This document shows positions 35,982-44,161 of a stretch of DNA of 64,000 bases, one piece after another. Numbering within the stretch: the stretch's first letter is position 1; each line of letters opens with the position of its first letter. This stretch comes from Acerihabitans sp015654925 (GTDB taxonomy: Bacteria; Pseudomonadota; Gammaproteobacteria; Enterobacterales; Enterobacteriaceae): contig NZ_CP178732.1 in the NCBI RefSeq assembly GCF_047324175.1, positions 372,001 through 436,000 of the forward strand, written 5' to 3'. The position numbers and the translations under genes were made by a program. The notes beneath the pieces are model-generated. The model had not been told where the DNA came from. It saw only the letters and a list, made by a program, of their open reading frames with translations, and did no database searches.

Positions 35982-37190
35982 TCACCCTGACTGACCGCTT
36001 TGCGTTCGTGGATGGCCTGACCGTATCTGTCGAAGGTAAAGCGCCATCAGGAAACCAGCAACCGCCGCAATAGCGCCAACCAGAAATGTGCTGCCATAAC
36101 CCGCGCGGTCAGCAATAAGCCCTGCCAGCGGACCGGTCAGTCCATAAGCCAGATCCTGGAAGGCGATGAAACCGCCTAAAGCCGCGCCGCGCAAGTGGGA
36201 CGGGATCAGATGTACGACCTCCCGCCCCATGGCCGGAAAAATCATGGAGCAGCCCAGACCGGTAAGGAATGCGCCGACCAGAGCAAGCATCGGGTCGTAG
36301 GCCCCCCAGATTAGGAACTGTCCAATCGCCTCCATGGCGAGCGATCCAATGGCAACCGCTAGGCCGCCTAAACGATCCGGGAGGTGGCCGAAGAGCATCC
36401 GCATCAGCACAAAGCCTACTCCGAATGTGGTGAAACCAAACGCGGCATAGCTCCAATGTTGTTCAAGAAAATAAAGGACGAAGAATGCTTCAAGCGCCGC
36501 AAAACCGATGCCTTGCAGGCATACGATAAGCCCATACCACCTGATTTGGCCTATAACGCTAAAAAACGATGGGCGATCGGTATGGGGGGGCGGGGCGATA
36601 CCTGGCAGACTCCAGATGGCCAATAGCCCCAGGCATGGCAGCAGCGCGCTAATGGCCATGGTCATCACAAAGCCGAGGCGCTCGAACAACGCCAGGCCAA
36701 TCGGGGCGCCAACCGCGTAGGCACCATAAACCGCCGCGCCGACGAGCGCCATAACCTTGCCGGATTGAGCCGGCCCGACAATTTCTATGCCCCAGGCCAC
36801 GATTCCGACACCGACCAAACTCTCGCCCAAGCCAATCAGTAGCCGCCCAATCAGCATTATCAGGTAAGCGGAGGTTGCCGCATCGTAGCGTATCCCGGCG
36901 CCTAATGTGACGAGGGCGCCGGCAGCATAGATAGCTAAACCGCGCGTCACCGCAACTTTAGCGCCTTTGCCATCCGCTAAGTTACCCGCGTGCCCGCGGG
37001 TGGCGATGGTCGATACAAAAGCGCTTCCCACCGCCAGCCCGGCCCAGACATTGCCAAGGCCGAGTTGCGCGGTTACGTATACGGATAGAATGGGAATGGG
37101 GATGGCGACGCAAAGATAAGAAACAAACAGAACCACGGTCAACAGCAGCAAGCGTGACTGCGCGGCTTTTGGTGTTAATGATGTAGCCAT
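35982..37190 (-). CDS. MFS transporter (YfcJ/YhhS-like)
   Basis: A 402-residue twelve-segment major facilitator protein. It resembles the YfcJ/YhhS arabinose-efflux-like group: the early VSYLCVAIPIPILSVYV segment, loop 2-3 ATRGHAGNLADGKGAKV, and GRLLIGLGESLVGVGIVAWG in helix 4/5. Substrate cannot be read from sequence; drug or sugar efflux are the usual guesses. It starts at 37190 and lies between the GST and an SDR gene on the same strand, apparently one leftward unit under the TetR regulator. Confidence 0.88.
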   Translation of the reverse strand: MATSLTPKAAQSRLLLLTVVLFVSYLCVAIPIPILSVYVTAQLGLGNVWAGLAVGSAFVSTIATRGHAGNLADGKGAKVAVTRGLAIYAAGALVTLGAGIRYDAATSAYLIMLIGRLLIGLGESLVGVGIVAWGIEIVGPAQSGKVMALVGAAVYGAYAVGAPIGLALFERLGFVMTMAISALLPCLGLLAIWSLPGIAPPPHTDRPSFFSVIGQIRWYGLIVCLQGIGFAALEAFFVLYFLEQHWSYAAFGFTTFGVGFVLMRMLFGHLPDRLGGLAVAIGSLAMEAIGQFLIWGAYDPMLALVGAFLTGLGCSMIFPAMGREVVHLIPSHLRGAALGGFIAFQDLAYGLTGPLAGLIADRAGYGSTFLVGAIAAVAGFLMALYLRQIRSGHPRTQSGQSG

Positions 37191-37355
37191 AGTATTCTCA
37201 GTATTCTTCGGACTGTACCCGCATCGGCGAAAAGCAATGCATGCATTTCCGTCGATGACAGGCGCTGGTTGCGTTGAATAACGTTGAACGCTTACGGCTT
37301 GAAAAAATCTGGCGATATTACCAAAGGCGCATACCCGGCCCGGACTTACACCTCG

Positions 37356-38096
37356 TCAGTTGCGGCCCCCATTCGCCTTAATCACCTGTCCGTTGATCCA
37401 GCCGCTCTGCGCGCTGGCTAAAAATGACACGATACGGGCGATATCCTCGGGTTCACCGAGTCTGCCCAGCGGGATGTCGTTGATCAGGCGCTTGATTAAT
37501 TCTTCGGGCCGGTCGGCAAAAAGCAACTCGGTAGCCACAGGACCCGGCGCAACCGCATTAACGGTAACGCCGCGCGAACCCAGTTCTTTGGCGAGGGTAT
37601 GCGTCAGCGCTTCCACCGCCGCCTTGGTCGCCGCGTAGATGCCATGGCCAGGGAGGTAGTTGCCGATAATGCTCGTCGATAGGTTGATGATGCGCCCGCC
37701 GTCGCGCACGCGCCTGGCCCCCTCGCGCATACCGTTGAACGTGCCCGTGAGGTTGACCGCAATCAGGCGCTGGTAATCTTCGTCAGTAACCTGCGACAGC
37801 GGCGACATCTTGCTGACCCCGGCATTATTCACCAGGACATCTACGGGGCCGTACTCGGCCTCTGCCCGGTCGAACAGCATCTTGATCGCCGATGCATCGG
37901 CGACGTCTGCTTTAATCGCTTTCGCGCGCCCGCCGGACGCCGCTATGACGGCAACCACCGCCTCGGCATCGGTGGCGCTGGCAGAATAGTTGACGATGGT
38001 CTGAAAACCATCCGCAGCCAGCCGCTTGGCCAGCGCCGCGCCGATACCTTTGGCGGCTCCGGTTACGATGGCGGTACGATTTTCTTGGTTGATCAT
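37356..38096 (-). CDS. short-chain dehydrogenase/reductase (SDR)
   Basis: A 246-residue classical SDR. The cofactor motif TGAAKGIGAALAKRL is followed by NNAGVSK, the catalytic Ser in INLSTSIIGN and the YxxxK motif in GIYAATKAAVEAL, and the C-terminal GWINGQVIKANGG. Acidic or basic specificity residues suggest NADPH but this is uncertain. It starts right after the divergent region facing a TetR gene, a common regulator-target pair. Substrate unknown. Confidence 0.92.
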   Translation of the reverse strand: MINQENRTAIVTGAAKGIGAALAKRLAADGFQTIVNYSASATDAEAVVAVIAASGGRAKAIKADVADASAIKMLFDRAEAEYGPVDVLVNNAGVSKMSPLSQVTDEDYQRLIAVNLTGTFNGMREGARRVRDGGRIINLSTSIIGNYLPGHGIYAATKAAVEALTHTLAKELGSRGVTVNAVAPGPVATELLFADRPEELIKRLINDIPLGRLGEPEDIARIVSFLASAQSGWINGQVIKANGGRN

Positions 38097-38534
38097 ATAT
38101 CTTCCTTAAATTGGGGATTTGCGCCGTTATCAGATCCTGACCGAGCGGAGCACTTCACGGGCAACGCATAAGTACCGGCGGATCGAACAAGACGCTCGTT
38201 CATTAATTAATCAAGAATACGATTAATTAATCGCATTTCCAATTCGCATTCCTTTTGCCTCGTCAATCGTCCATGATCGGTGGCGCAATTCAATGTATTT
38301 ACTACAAAAATCGGCCGGGTTGGGCCGTTGGGCCGGACTCGCAATCGCGATTTATGCAGTCGCTGCTCAGGTTTGGCGGCGGTGCCCGTTAAGCCATCGC
38401 CGTGAGGCCTCGTCAGCCCGAATTTTCGCTAAATTTGAGTGCTGGGTTGGCACAGGGCTGAAACAGGATGAATAATTCGCCCCGCCAGATTATGATTAAT
38501 TCATCGCATTTTCATTACGCACCGGTATTCATTC
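38097..38534. promoter_or_regulatory. SDR-TetR divergent region with palindromic operator candidates
   Basis: No gene. The perfect palindrome CGATTAATTAATCG lies at 38220-38233; a near copy TTCATTAATTAATCAA at 38199-38214; and a third, ATGATTAATTCATCG, near 38490. The sites flank the region between the two genes and would suit a TetR dimer controlling both directions. Confidence 0.65.
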
Positions 38535-39161
38535 ATGACCAGCCTCCCGTCACCGCGCATTTCCTCGCGCAAACAGCCGAAACAGGCCCGTTCTACTGAA
38601 CTCGTAGCCGCGATCCTTGAGGCCGCAGCCCGGGTGTTGGCGACGGAGGGCGCAAACAGGTTCACTACCGCGCGGGTAGCTGAGAAAGCGGGTATAAGCA
38701 TTGGATCGCTGTATCAGTACTTTCCGAACAAGGCTGCGATCCTCTTTCGACTCCAAAGCGACGAATGGCGGCAGACGACGGAAATGCTGGGCAGTATTCT
38801 TGACGATGCCGGCAGTCCCCCGCTGCAACGGCTACGCAGTCTGGTTCACGCTTTTATTCGTTCCGAATGTGAAGAAGCCGAGATGCGCGTGGCGCTCAGT
38901 GATGCCGCCCCGCTGTATCGCGACGCACCCGAGGCCCTGGAGGCGCGGTTGTCGGCAGCGCGCGCCATGCAGGCCTTCTTGCAGCAAGCGCTGCCCAAGG
39001 CAACGCCGCAAAACTGCGAACTGGCCGCGGATTTGATCGGCACGACGCTCAGCGCCGCGGGAAAGCATTTTTCGGAAAGTCCCCGTACACCAGCGGAAAT
39101 CGGCGCCTACGCGGATGCCATGGCGGATATGTTCTGCGCTTACCTGGAAAAGCTTGAGTAG
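38535..39161 (+). CDS. TetR family transcriptional regulator
   Basis: A 208-residue TetR regulator. The N-terminal helix-turn-helix reads FTTARVAEKAGISIGSLYQYFPNKAAIL (about residues 44-70); the ligand-binding C-terminal half is variable. It probably represses the divergent SDR-MFS-GST genes and itself through the ATTAATTAAT palindromes in the intergenic region. Inducer unknown. Confidence 0.93.
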   Translation: MTSLPSPRISSRKQPKQARSTELVAAILEAAARVLATEGANRFTTARVAEKAGISIGSLYQYFPNKAAILFRLQSDEWRQTTEMLGSILDDAGSPPLQRLRSLVHAFIRSECEEAEMRVALSDAAPLYRDAPEALEARLSAARAMQAFLQQALPKATPQNCELAADLIGTTLSAAGKHFSESPRTPAEIGAYADAMADMFCAYLEKLE

Positions 39162-39948
39162 GGGGACGACGTTCAGCGCATAAAACTGGAGTGTCTGATC
39201 TTTACTAATGAATACATCATCATCAATTTGTGCTTAACACATGATGAAATGTTTTGCTAACGAGCAGGATGCCATGCATCAGCAGAGTATGATAATGTTT
39301 GCAACTTCAGGTTGCTTAATTCTGGCCCGGCTTCGCTACTTTTAAAAATTATATAGTCACGTAATTAATTAATTTTAATGTTTTTATTTTTTTCTGCCAT
39401 CAGCGTTAAGCAAAAGGGCTTGAGTTAGCCATTTTTCTCTCTTGCATTATGTCATATGGTTTTTTATCAAGAAATATATGCCATGATGATTTATAAGTCC
39501 TTTTTTTCTTATCCCATTCTGAATAATCTAATTTATCTATAATTGCAAAGATTAATGTTTCCTGGAAGGTTCTGAAAAAAATTGGTTCAAATATTGATGT
39601 TATAACCGATTATTTATTAATAATTATTACCTGTCATATGATTTTTATCGTGTGATTTTTTTTGAGTTACTGGAAGGAGCAAGCGTGATGGGGTCGGCTC
39701 CGCGCTGACAGTTACAAAGTAAGTTAAGCTGTTTCATAACAATTTTAACCGTGTTAAGGCCGTATAGCCATTAAGCACTGGATTTTTTTGTGCCCCTTGC
39801 TGGACTTGAACCAATGGCCAGCGCCCGGTGCGTACCGATAGTCTTGCTCGTTCCATCATGTATTTCCGAGCCTGCAACCCGGAGTTCAAGGTTTTCACGG
39901 CACTCGATTTACGCTGTACCTGTAAAATCCCGATGGGGGAGGCGGGCA
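39162..39948. other. AT-rich gap with a tRNA-end copy
   Basis: About 790 bases, AT-rich, with no supported gene. The one recognisable element is the ileX-like 3' segment at 39790-39813. Confidence 0.5.
39790..39813. repeat. attachment-site-like copy of the ileX 3' end
   Basis: TGCTGGACTTGAACCA (39798-39813) is identical to 41342-41357 inside tRNA-Ile (ileX), and the flanking GCCCC also matches. The two copies bracket an integrase fragment and the Fic module, the arrangement of attL/attR left by an element inserted at a tRNA 3' end. Confidence 0.75.
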
Positions 39949-40137
39949 TTAGTCATTAGTAAGGAGATCCGTGATCGTATCCAGAATCACGCTCTGAATG
40001 ATGTCAGTCCTAAACATTCTGATCGCTATGATTACCCAACCGAAAAGCGTAAGGCGCGTGAGTGTTGGGAGTCGCAGGTTAACAATCATCAACAGCAGCA
40101 AGAAAACAACGTTGTGAATTTGTTCGAACGGAGGTAA
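39949..40137 (+). pseudogene. C-terminal fragment of a phage-type integrase
   Basis: The last ~63 residues (VISKEIRDRIQNHALNDVS then KHSDRYDYPTEKRKARECWE) match the C-terminus of P4-like tyrosine recombinases, whose usual wording is HALxDVSxKHYDRYDYxxEKR. The catalytic R-H-R-Y core is absent. The same frame runs upstream to 39790 but that part is not integrase-like. The stop lies at the ribosome-binding site of fic. It marks a decayed integrative element at ileX. Confidence 0.75.
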
Positions 40138-40141
40138 GTGT

Positions 40142-40753
40142 TTGTCAAAATATGAGCTTAATTCAGCGGAAGAGCGATATCAGCCAGGCTCCGGTGATAC
40201 GGTGCTTGCTAACAAACTGGGCATTATTGATGAGCATGAAATGGAGGCGCTGGAGTCTGGCCTGCTGGTGATGCTGTATGAGAAGCTTTTTATCAGCGCT
40301 CAGCCGCCGGCAACGCTGGCTTTTAGCCATATCCGTGGGCATCGCCAATGGCTGGGGAATGTGTACGAATGGGCTGGGAGGCCGCGTAACGCTAATTTGA
40401 CAAAAGACGGTTTCCAGTTTGCCGCTGCCGACCGAATTCCACTGTTAATCGCTGGCTTTGAGAAACAGTTTTTCTCTCGATCTGGTGAGTTGAAATCTTT
40501 ACTTCGCCCAGACTTGGTTAGCTATCTAGCTGAATGCCATGTGGAATTTATTCTTATCCATCCTTTTCGGGAGGGGAATGGGCGTTTGTCGCGTTTGCTT
40601 TTTGTCGTCTTGGCGGTACAGGCAGGAGCGGGATTACTGGATTACAGCTTATGGGATGAGCACAAAACGTTTTATTTTAAGGCGATTCAGGCGGGTGTAT
40701 CGGGCAACTATGCACCCATGGTAAGGTTGGTAGGTGATATTTTGCCAGATTAG
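40142..40753 (+). CDS. Fic domain protein (AMP transferase/toxin)
   Basis: A 203-residue Fic protein. The active-site motif HPFREGNGRLSR starts at His140 with all consensus residues (HPFx[D/E]GNGRxxR), so AMPylation activity is expected. The flap and the region IRGHRQWLGNVYEWAGRPRN fit bacterial Fic toxins of the Fic-1/cell-filamentation type; no N- or C-terminal inhibitory helix is visible, hence class I (inhibitor in trans). The start is a TTG at 40142, supported by GGAGG 7 bases upstream, within the last codons of the integrase fragment. A convergent small gene overlaps its end. Confidence 0.88.
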   Translation: MSKYELNSAEERYQPGSGDTVLANKLGIIDEHEMEALESGLLVMLYEKLFISAQPPATLAFSHIRGHRQWLGNVYEWAGRPRNANLTKDGFQFAAADRIPLLIAGFEKQFFSRSGELKSLLRPDLVSYLAECHVEFILIHPFREGNGRLSRLLFVVLAVQAGAGLLDYSLWDEHKTFYFKAIQAGVSGNYAPMVRLVGDILPD

Positions 40754-40908
40754 CGGGCTAGACCGACGGCTTTTGCCTGCGCCTGATAGCGTTTGAGTTG
40801 TTGCTCAATTTTTTTTACAGAAACGCCTGTCTCGATAGCGGTTGAGCTGGCAACGGCACGGTAGATTTGAGTTTTAGTAATCTGATCATGTGCTGTTTTT
40901 TTTGTCAT
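40750..40908 (-). CDS. 52-residue putative Fic antitoxin
   Basis: Too short for many gene finders. On the minus strand from ATG 40908 (GAGG upstream) it encodes MTKKTAHDQITKTQIYRAVA then SSTAIETG and a basic helix to residue 52. The segment S22-TAI-E26-T-G28 resembles the inhibitory (S/T)xxxE(G/N) motif of class I Fic antitoxins such as VbhA, although the residue after the glutamate is T. Its stop overlaps the fic stop by four bases. Fic antitoxins usually lie upstream and co-oriented, so this convergent layout is unusual. Function is inferred. Confidence 0.6.
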   Translation of the reverse strand: MTKKTAHDQITKTQIYRAVASSTAIETGVSVKKIEQQLKRYQAQAKAVGLAR

Positions 40909-41331
40909 GCTAAGAGCCTCGTTATTTAAGCTTTGATTCTAGTTCGAATAGGGGCAGCTCGCAAGGCTGTTATCAGTCGGTAATTTCCCAGGGGGGAACT
41001 TAGGTTTTTCACGAAATTGGACTGCCCCCCAAAACCGTGGACATATCCTGTCCCCACGATGGGGCCCGTTCAAAGGCCTCGGGACTGACCCCGGCCGCGT
41101 AAATCCGGCGCCGCCCCATCCCAGGGCCAAGCAAGATGCGTTTTGGTTCTGAGCCAAGCCTGCGAGAGCAGGTTTTTTTACGCCTGCCGTTTGCCCGTTT
41201 CCGGTGTCAAAACTGCGTCACCGCTGAGGCACGATTTTTTCTGGTGAGACACTTTTGCGACACTCGGGTAAAACAGGGGAAATCGAAGCGAGGAAGGGTG
41301 GTTGTAATATGATGATTTATAACGTTTTTCT
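40909..41331. other. gap between the antitoxin gene and ileX
   Basis: No supported gene. A plus-strand rho-independent terminator lies at 41157-41179 (CCTGC-GAGA-GCAGG and seven T). A hairpin-forming CGTGGACA...TGTCCCCACG lies near 41032-41058. A 72-codon minus-strand frame here has no recognisable content. Confidence 0.5.
41157..41179 (+). terminator. rho-independent terminator
   Basis: AAGCCTGC-GAGA-GCAGGTTTTTTT. It points rightward; the nearest rightward gene upstream is fic, about 400 bases away. Confidence 0.7.
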
Positions 41332-41408
41332 TGGTGGCCCCTGCTGGACTTGAACCAGCGACCAAGCGATTATGAGTCGCCTGCTCTAACCAACTGAGCT
41401 AAGGGGCC
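41332..41408 (-). tRNA. ileX: tRNA-Ile (CAU anticodon, lysidine type)
   Basis: On the minus strand GGCCCCTTAGCTCAG opens the acceptor and D arm; the anticodon loop ACTCATAAT has CAT; the T arm is GGTCGCTGGTTCAAGTCC; the 3' end is AGGGGCCACCA with an encoded CCA, 77 nt in all. The CAU anticodon with this body corresponds to E. coli ileX, where lysidine modification of C34 makes it read AUA. The gene lies just upstream of mug as in E. coli and is the integration target of the remnant element. Confidence 0.95.
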
Positions 41409-41541
41409 GAGTGGGCGTTGATTATAGAGTAACTCAGTTGCCAGATCCATAGGGCGGCGGTTTGCTTGGCGGATTTATCGCCAATTACGCGCTATTATTA
41501 ACCGGCGATGATAGCATGCTGCATTTTCAGGAGTTTTCAAG

Positions 41542-42048
41542 ATGATAGAGGACATTCTTACCCCGGGCCTAAGGGTGGTGTTCTGCGGTATCAACCCCGG
41601 GTTTTCCAGCGCCCACATGGGATTTCATTTCGCTAATCCTAATAACCGCTTCTGGAAAGTGATTCATTTGGCCGGGTTTACCGAGCGCCAGCTTAAACCC
41701 GAAGAGGAGCGGCAATTACTGGTTACCGGATGCGGCATTACCATGCTATCCGAGCGGCCAACGGTGGAGGCGACGGAGCTTACCCGCGAGGAATACCGCG
41801 AAGGCGGCAAGCGGCTGATTGAAAAAATCCAGGAATACCAGCCCACGGCCCTGGCGGTGCTGGGCAAGCAGGCCTATCGGCAGGCGTTCCGGGTGAGCAA
41901 TGCGATCTGGGGCAAGCAGGAAGTCACCATCGGCAAGACCGAGATTTGGGTGCTGCCCAATCCCAGCGGCCTGAACCGCATGGGGTTCGAGACGCTGATT
42001 AAATCCTATCGCGAGCTGGATGCCATTCTGGCGACGCGCGGTCGTTAG
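41542..42048 (+). CDS. mug: G/U mismatch-specific uracil-DNA glycosylase
   Basis: A 168-residue family 2 uracil-DNA glycosylase, identical in length to E. coli Mug, which removes uracil or ethenocytosine opposite guanine. The first motif GINPGFSS carries the catalytic asparagine, and the second motif NPSGLNR the intercalation loop. It faces rpoD across a shared terminator. Confidence 0.96.
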   Translation: MIEDILTPGLRVVFCGINPGFSSAHMGFHFANPNNRFWKVIHLAGFTERQLKPEEERQLLVTGCGITMLSERPTVEATELTREEYREGGKRLIEKIQEYQPTALAVLGKQAYRQAFRVSNAIWGKQEVTIGKTEIWVLPNPSGLNRMGFETLIKSYRELDAILATRGR

Positions 42049-42086
42049 CCGCCCGGTTAATCCGGGCGAACAAGATCGATTACGCA

Positions 42087-42122
42087 TAAAAAAAGCCCCG
42101 CCGATGAGCGCGGGGCTTTTTA
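42087..42122. terminator. bidirectional terminator between mug and rpoD
   Basis: Arms AAAAAGCCCCG and CGGGGCTTTTT with loop CCGATGAGCG. Serves both converging genes. Confidence 0.93.
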
Positions 42123-42168
42123 ATGCCGTGAAACGCCGCGGCAGGCCTGGCTACGGGCCTGGCGGGGT

Positions 42169-44010
42169 TTAGTCGTCCAGGAAGCTGCGCAGCACTTCAG
42201 AACGGCTGGGATGGCGCAGCTTGCGCAGCGCCTTCGCTTCGATCTGACGGATACGTTCGCGGGTAACGTCAAACTGTTTACCCACTTCTTCCAGCGTATG
42301 GTCGGTATTCATATCAATGCCGAAACGCATGCGCAGCACCTTGGCTTCACGGGCGGTCAGGCCGGCCAGTACATCATGGGTGGCCGAGCGCAGGCTTTCC
42401 GAAGTGGCGGAATCCAGCGGCAGTTCGAGGGTGGTATCCTCGATAAAATCACCCAAATGCGAATCTTCATCGTCGCCGATCGGCGTTTCCATGGAGATAG
42501 GCTCTTTGGCGATTTTCAGCACTTTGCGGATTTTATCTTCCGGCATCAGCATACGTTCCGCCAGTTCTTCAGGGGTGGGCTCGCGGCCCATTTCCTGCAG
42601 CATCTGGCGGGAGATGCGATTGAGTTTGTTAATGGTCTCAATCATATGCACCGGTATACGGATAGTGCGCGCCTGGTCGGCGATGGAGCGGGTAATGGCT
42701 TGACGAATCCACCAGGTGGCATAGGTCGAGAACTTATAACCGCGGCGGTATTCAAACTTATCTACCGCTTTCATCAAGCCGATATTCCCTTCCTGGATTA
42801 AATCCAGGAACTGCAAACCGCGGTTGGTGTACTTCTTGGCAATGGAGATCACCAGGCGCAGGTTCGCTTCCACCATTTCCTTCTTGGCGCGGCGGGCTTT
42901 CGCTTCGCCAATGGACATGCGGCGGTTGATATCCTTCACCTGCTCGATGGTCAGGCCGGTTTCTTCTTCGATCTGACGCAGTTTTTGCAGGTTGCGATGG
43001 ACGTCGTCGTCCACTTCGCGCAGTTTTTCCGACCACGGCTTGTTCATCGCCAGCGCGGCTTTGAACCAGGCTTCGCTGGTTTCGTTGCCGGCAAACAGCG
43101 TGACGAAGTTTTTCTTCGGCATTTTGCTGACTTCGACGCACAGCTTCATGATCAGGCGTTCTTGCGTGCGCACGCGATCCATCATGGAGCGCATGTTGCT
43201 GACCAGATAATCAAACTGTTTCGGCACCAGCCGGAACTGTTTGAACACTTCTGACAGTTTCAGAATTTCATCAGCCGATTTGGCATGACTGCGGCCGTTG
43301 GCTTTAATCACGTTGCGGGTGGCTTCGTACTGATCGCGCAGGTCGACGAATTTCTGGCGCGCCAGTTCGGGATCGATACTGTTATCGTCCTCGGCGTCGT
43401 CGTCTTCTTCCTCTTCGTCTTCGTCGTTATCAGCCAGCTCCGCCGTAGTTAACTCCGAGCCGATATGGGTCGCGGTAGGCGCCATTTCTTCTTCGGCGTT
43501 CGGATCGACAAAACCGGTGATCAGGTCGGACAGGCGCGCTTCGCCCGCTTCCACCCGGTCATATTGTTCCAAAAGATAGGTAATTGCCTCAGGGTACTCG
43601 GCAACCGAGCACTGCACCTGATTAATCCCGTCCTCGATACGCTTGGCGATATCGATTTCACCTTCACGGGTCAGCAATTCAACCGTACCCATTTCGCGCA
43701 TATACATGCGCACCGGATCGGTGGTGCGTCCGATTTCGGACTCCACGCTGGATAAGACCTGCGCGGCGGCCTCGGCGGCATCCTCGTCGGTGTCGGAGGT
43801 GTTTTCGGCCAATAGCAGATCGTCGGCATCCGGTGCTTCTTCCATCACCTGGATGCCCATGTCGTTAATCATCTGGATGATGTCTTCGATCTGGTCGGAG
43901 TCGACGATATCCTCCGGCAGATGGTCATTGACCTCGGCAAAGGTCAAATAGCCTTGCTCCTTACCACGAGTGACAAGTAGCTTGAGCTGTGACTGCGGGT
44001 TTTGCTCCAT
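42169..44010 (-). CDS. rpoD: RNA polymerase sigma factor RpoD (sigma-70)
   Basis: The 613-residue housekeeping sigma factor, the same length as E. coli. Region 1.1 is at the N-terminus, an acidic non-conserved insert (NDEDEEEEDDDAEDDN) precedes region 2, region 2.3-2.4 reads KFSTYATWWIRQAITRSIADQARTIR, and region 4.2 has the helix-turn-helix TLEEVGKQFDVTRERIRQIEAKALRKLRHP. The start at 44010 (MEQNPQSQLKLLVTRGKEQG) is the family start; a 21-codon extension is rejected. Last gene of the rpsU-dnaG-rpoD operon. Confidence 0.99.
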   Translation of the reverse strand: MEQNPQSQLKLLVTRGKEQGYLTFAEVNDHLPEDIVDSDQIEDIIQMINDMGIQVMEEAPDADDLLLAENTSDTDEDAAEAAAQVLSSVESEIGRTTDPVRMYMREMGTVELLTREGEIDIAKRIEDGINQVQCSVAEYPEAITYLLEQYDRVEAGEARLSDLITGFVDPNAEEEMAPTATHIGSELTTAELADNDEDEEEEDDDAEDDNSIDPELARQKFVDLRDQYEATRNVIKANGRSHAKSADEILKLSEVFKQFRLVPKQFDYLVSNMRSMMDRVRTQERLIMKLCVEVSKMPKKNFVTLFAGNETSEAWFKAALAMNKPWSEKLREVDDDVHRNLQKLRQIEEETGLTIEQVKDINRRMSIGEAKARRAKKEMVEANLRLVISIAKKYTNRGLQFLDLIQEGNIGLMKAVDKFEYRRGYKFSTYATWWIRQAITRSIADQARTIRIPVHMIETINKLNRISRQMLQEMGREPTPEELAERMLMPEDKIRKVLKIAKEPISMETPIGDDEDSHLGDFIEDTTLELPLDSATSESLRSATHDVLAGLTAREAKVLRMRFGIDMNTDHTLEEVGKQFDVTRERIRQIEAKALRKLRHPSRSEVLRSFLDD

Positions 44011-44161
44011 AAGACGGTATCCACACTTCAGAGTATAATTCGGTGTTGGTCGGTGAAATTTCATCACCAACAAGAGATCAGGCCTTTGTTTAACGCCGCA
44101 GCCCAGTACGGCATCGCACAGGGCATTGCCCTGCCATTTATAGGCAATTAAGCCTCGTCAT

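Noticed and set aside
39790..39830. Second tRNA gene
   Set aside because: Only the 3' T-arm/acceptor portion of ileX is present; no D arm or anticodon stem, so it is an attachment-site copy.
40939..41157. 72-codon minus-strand frame upstream of ileX
   Set aside because: No recognisable content and proline/glycine-rich reading typical of non-coding GC-rich DNA.
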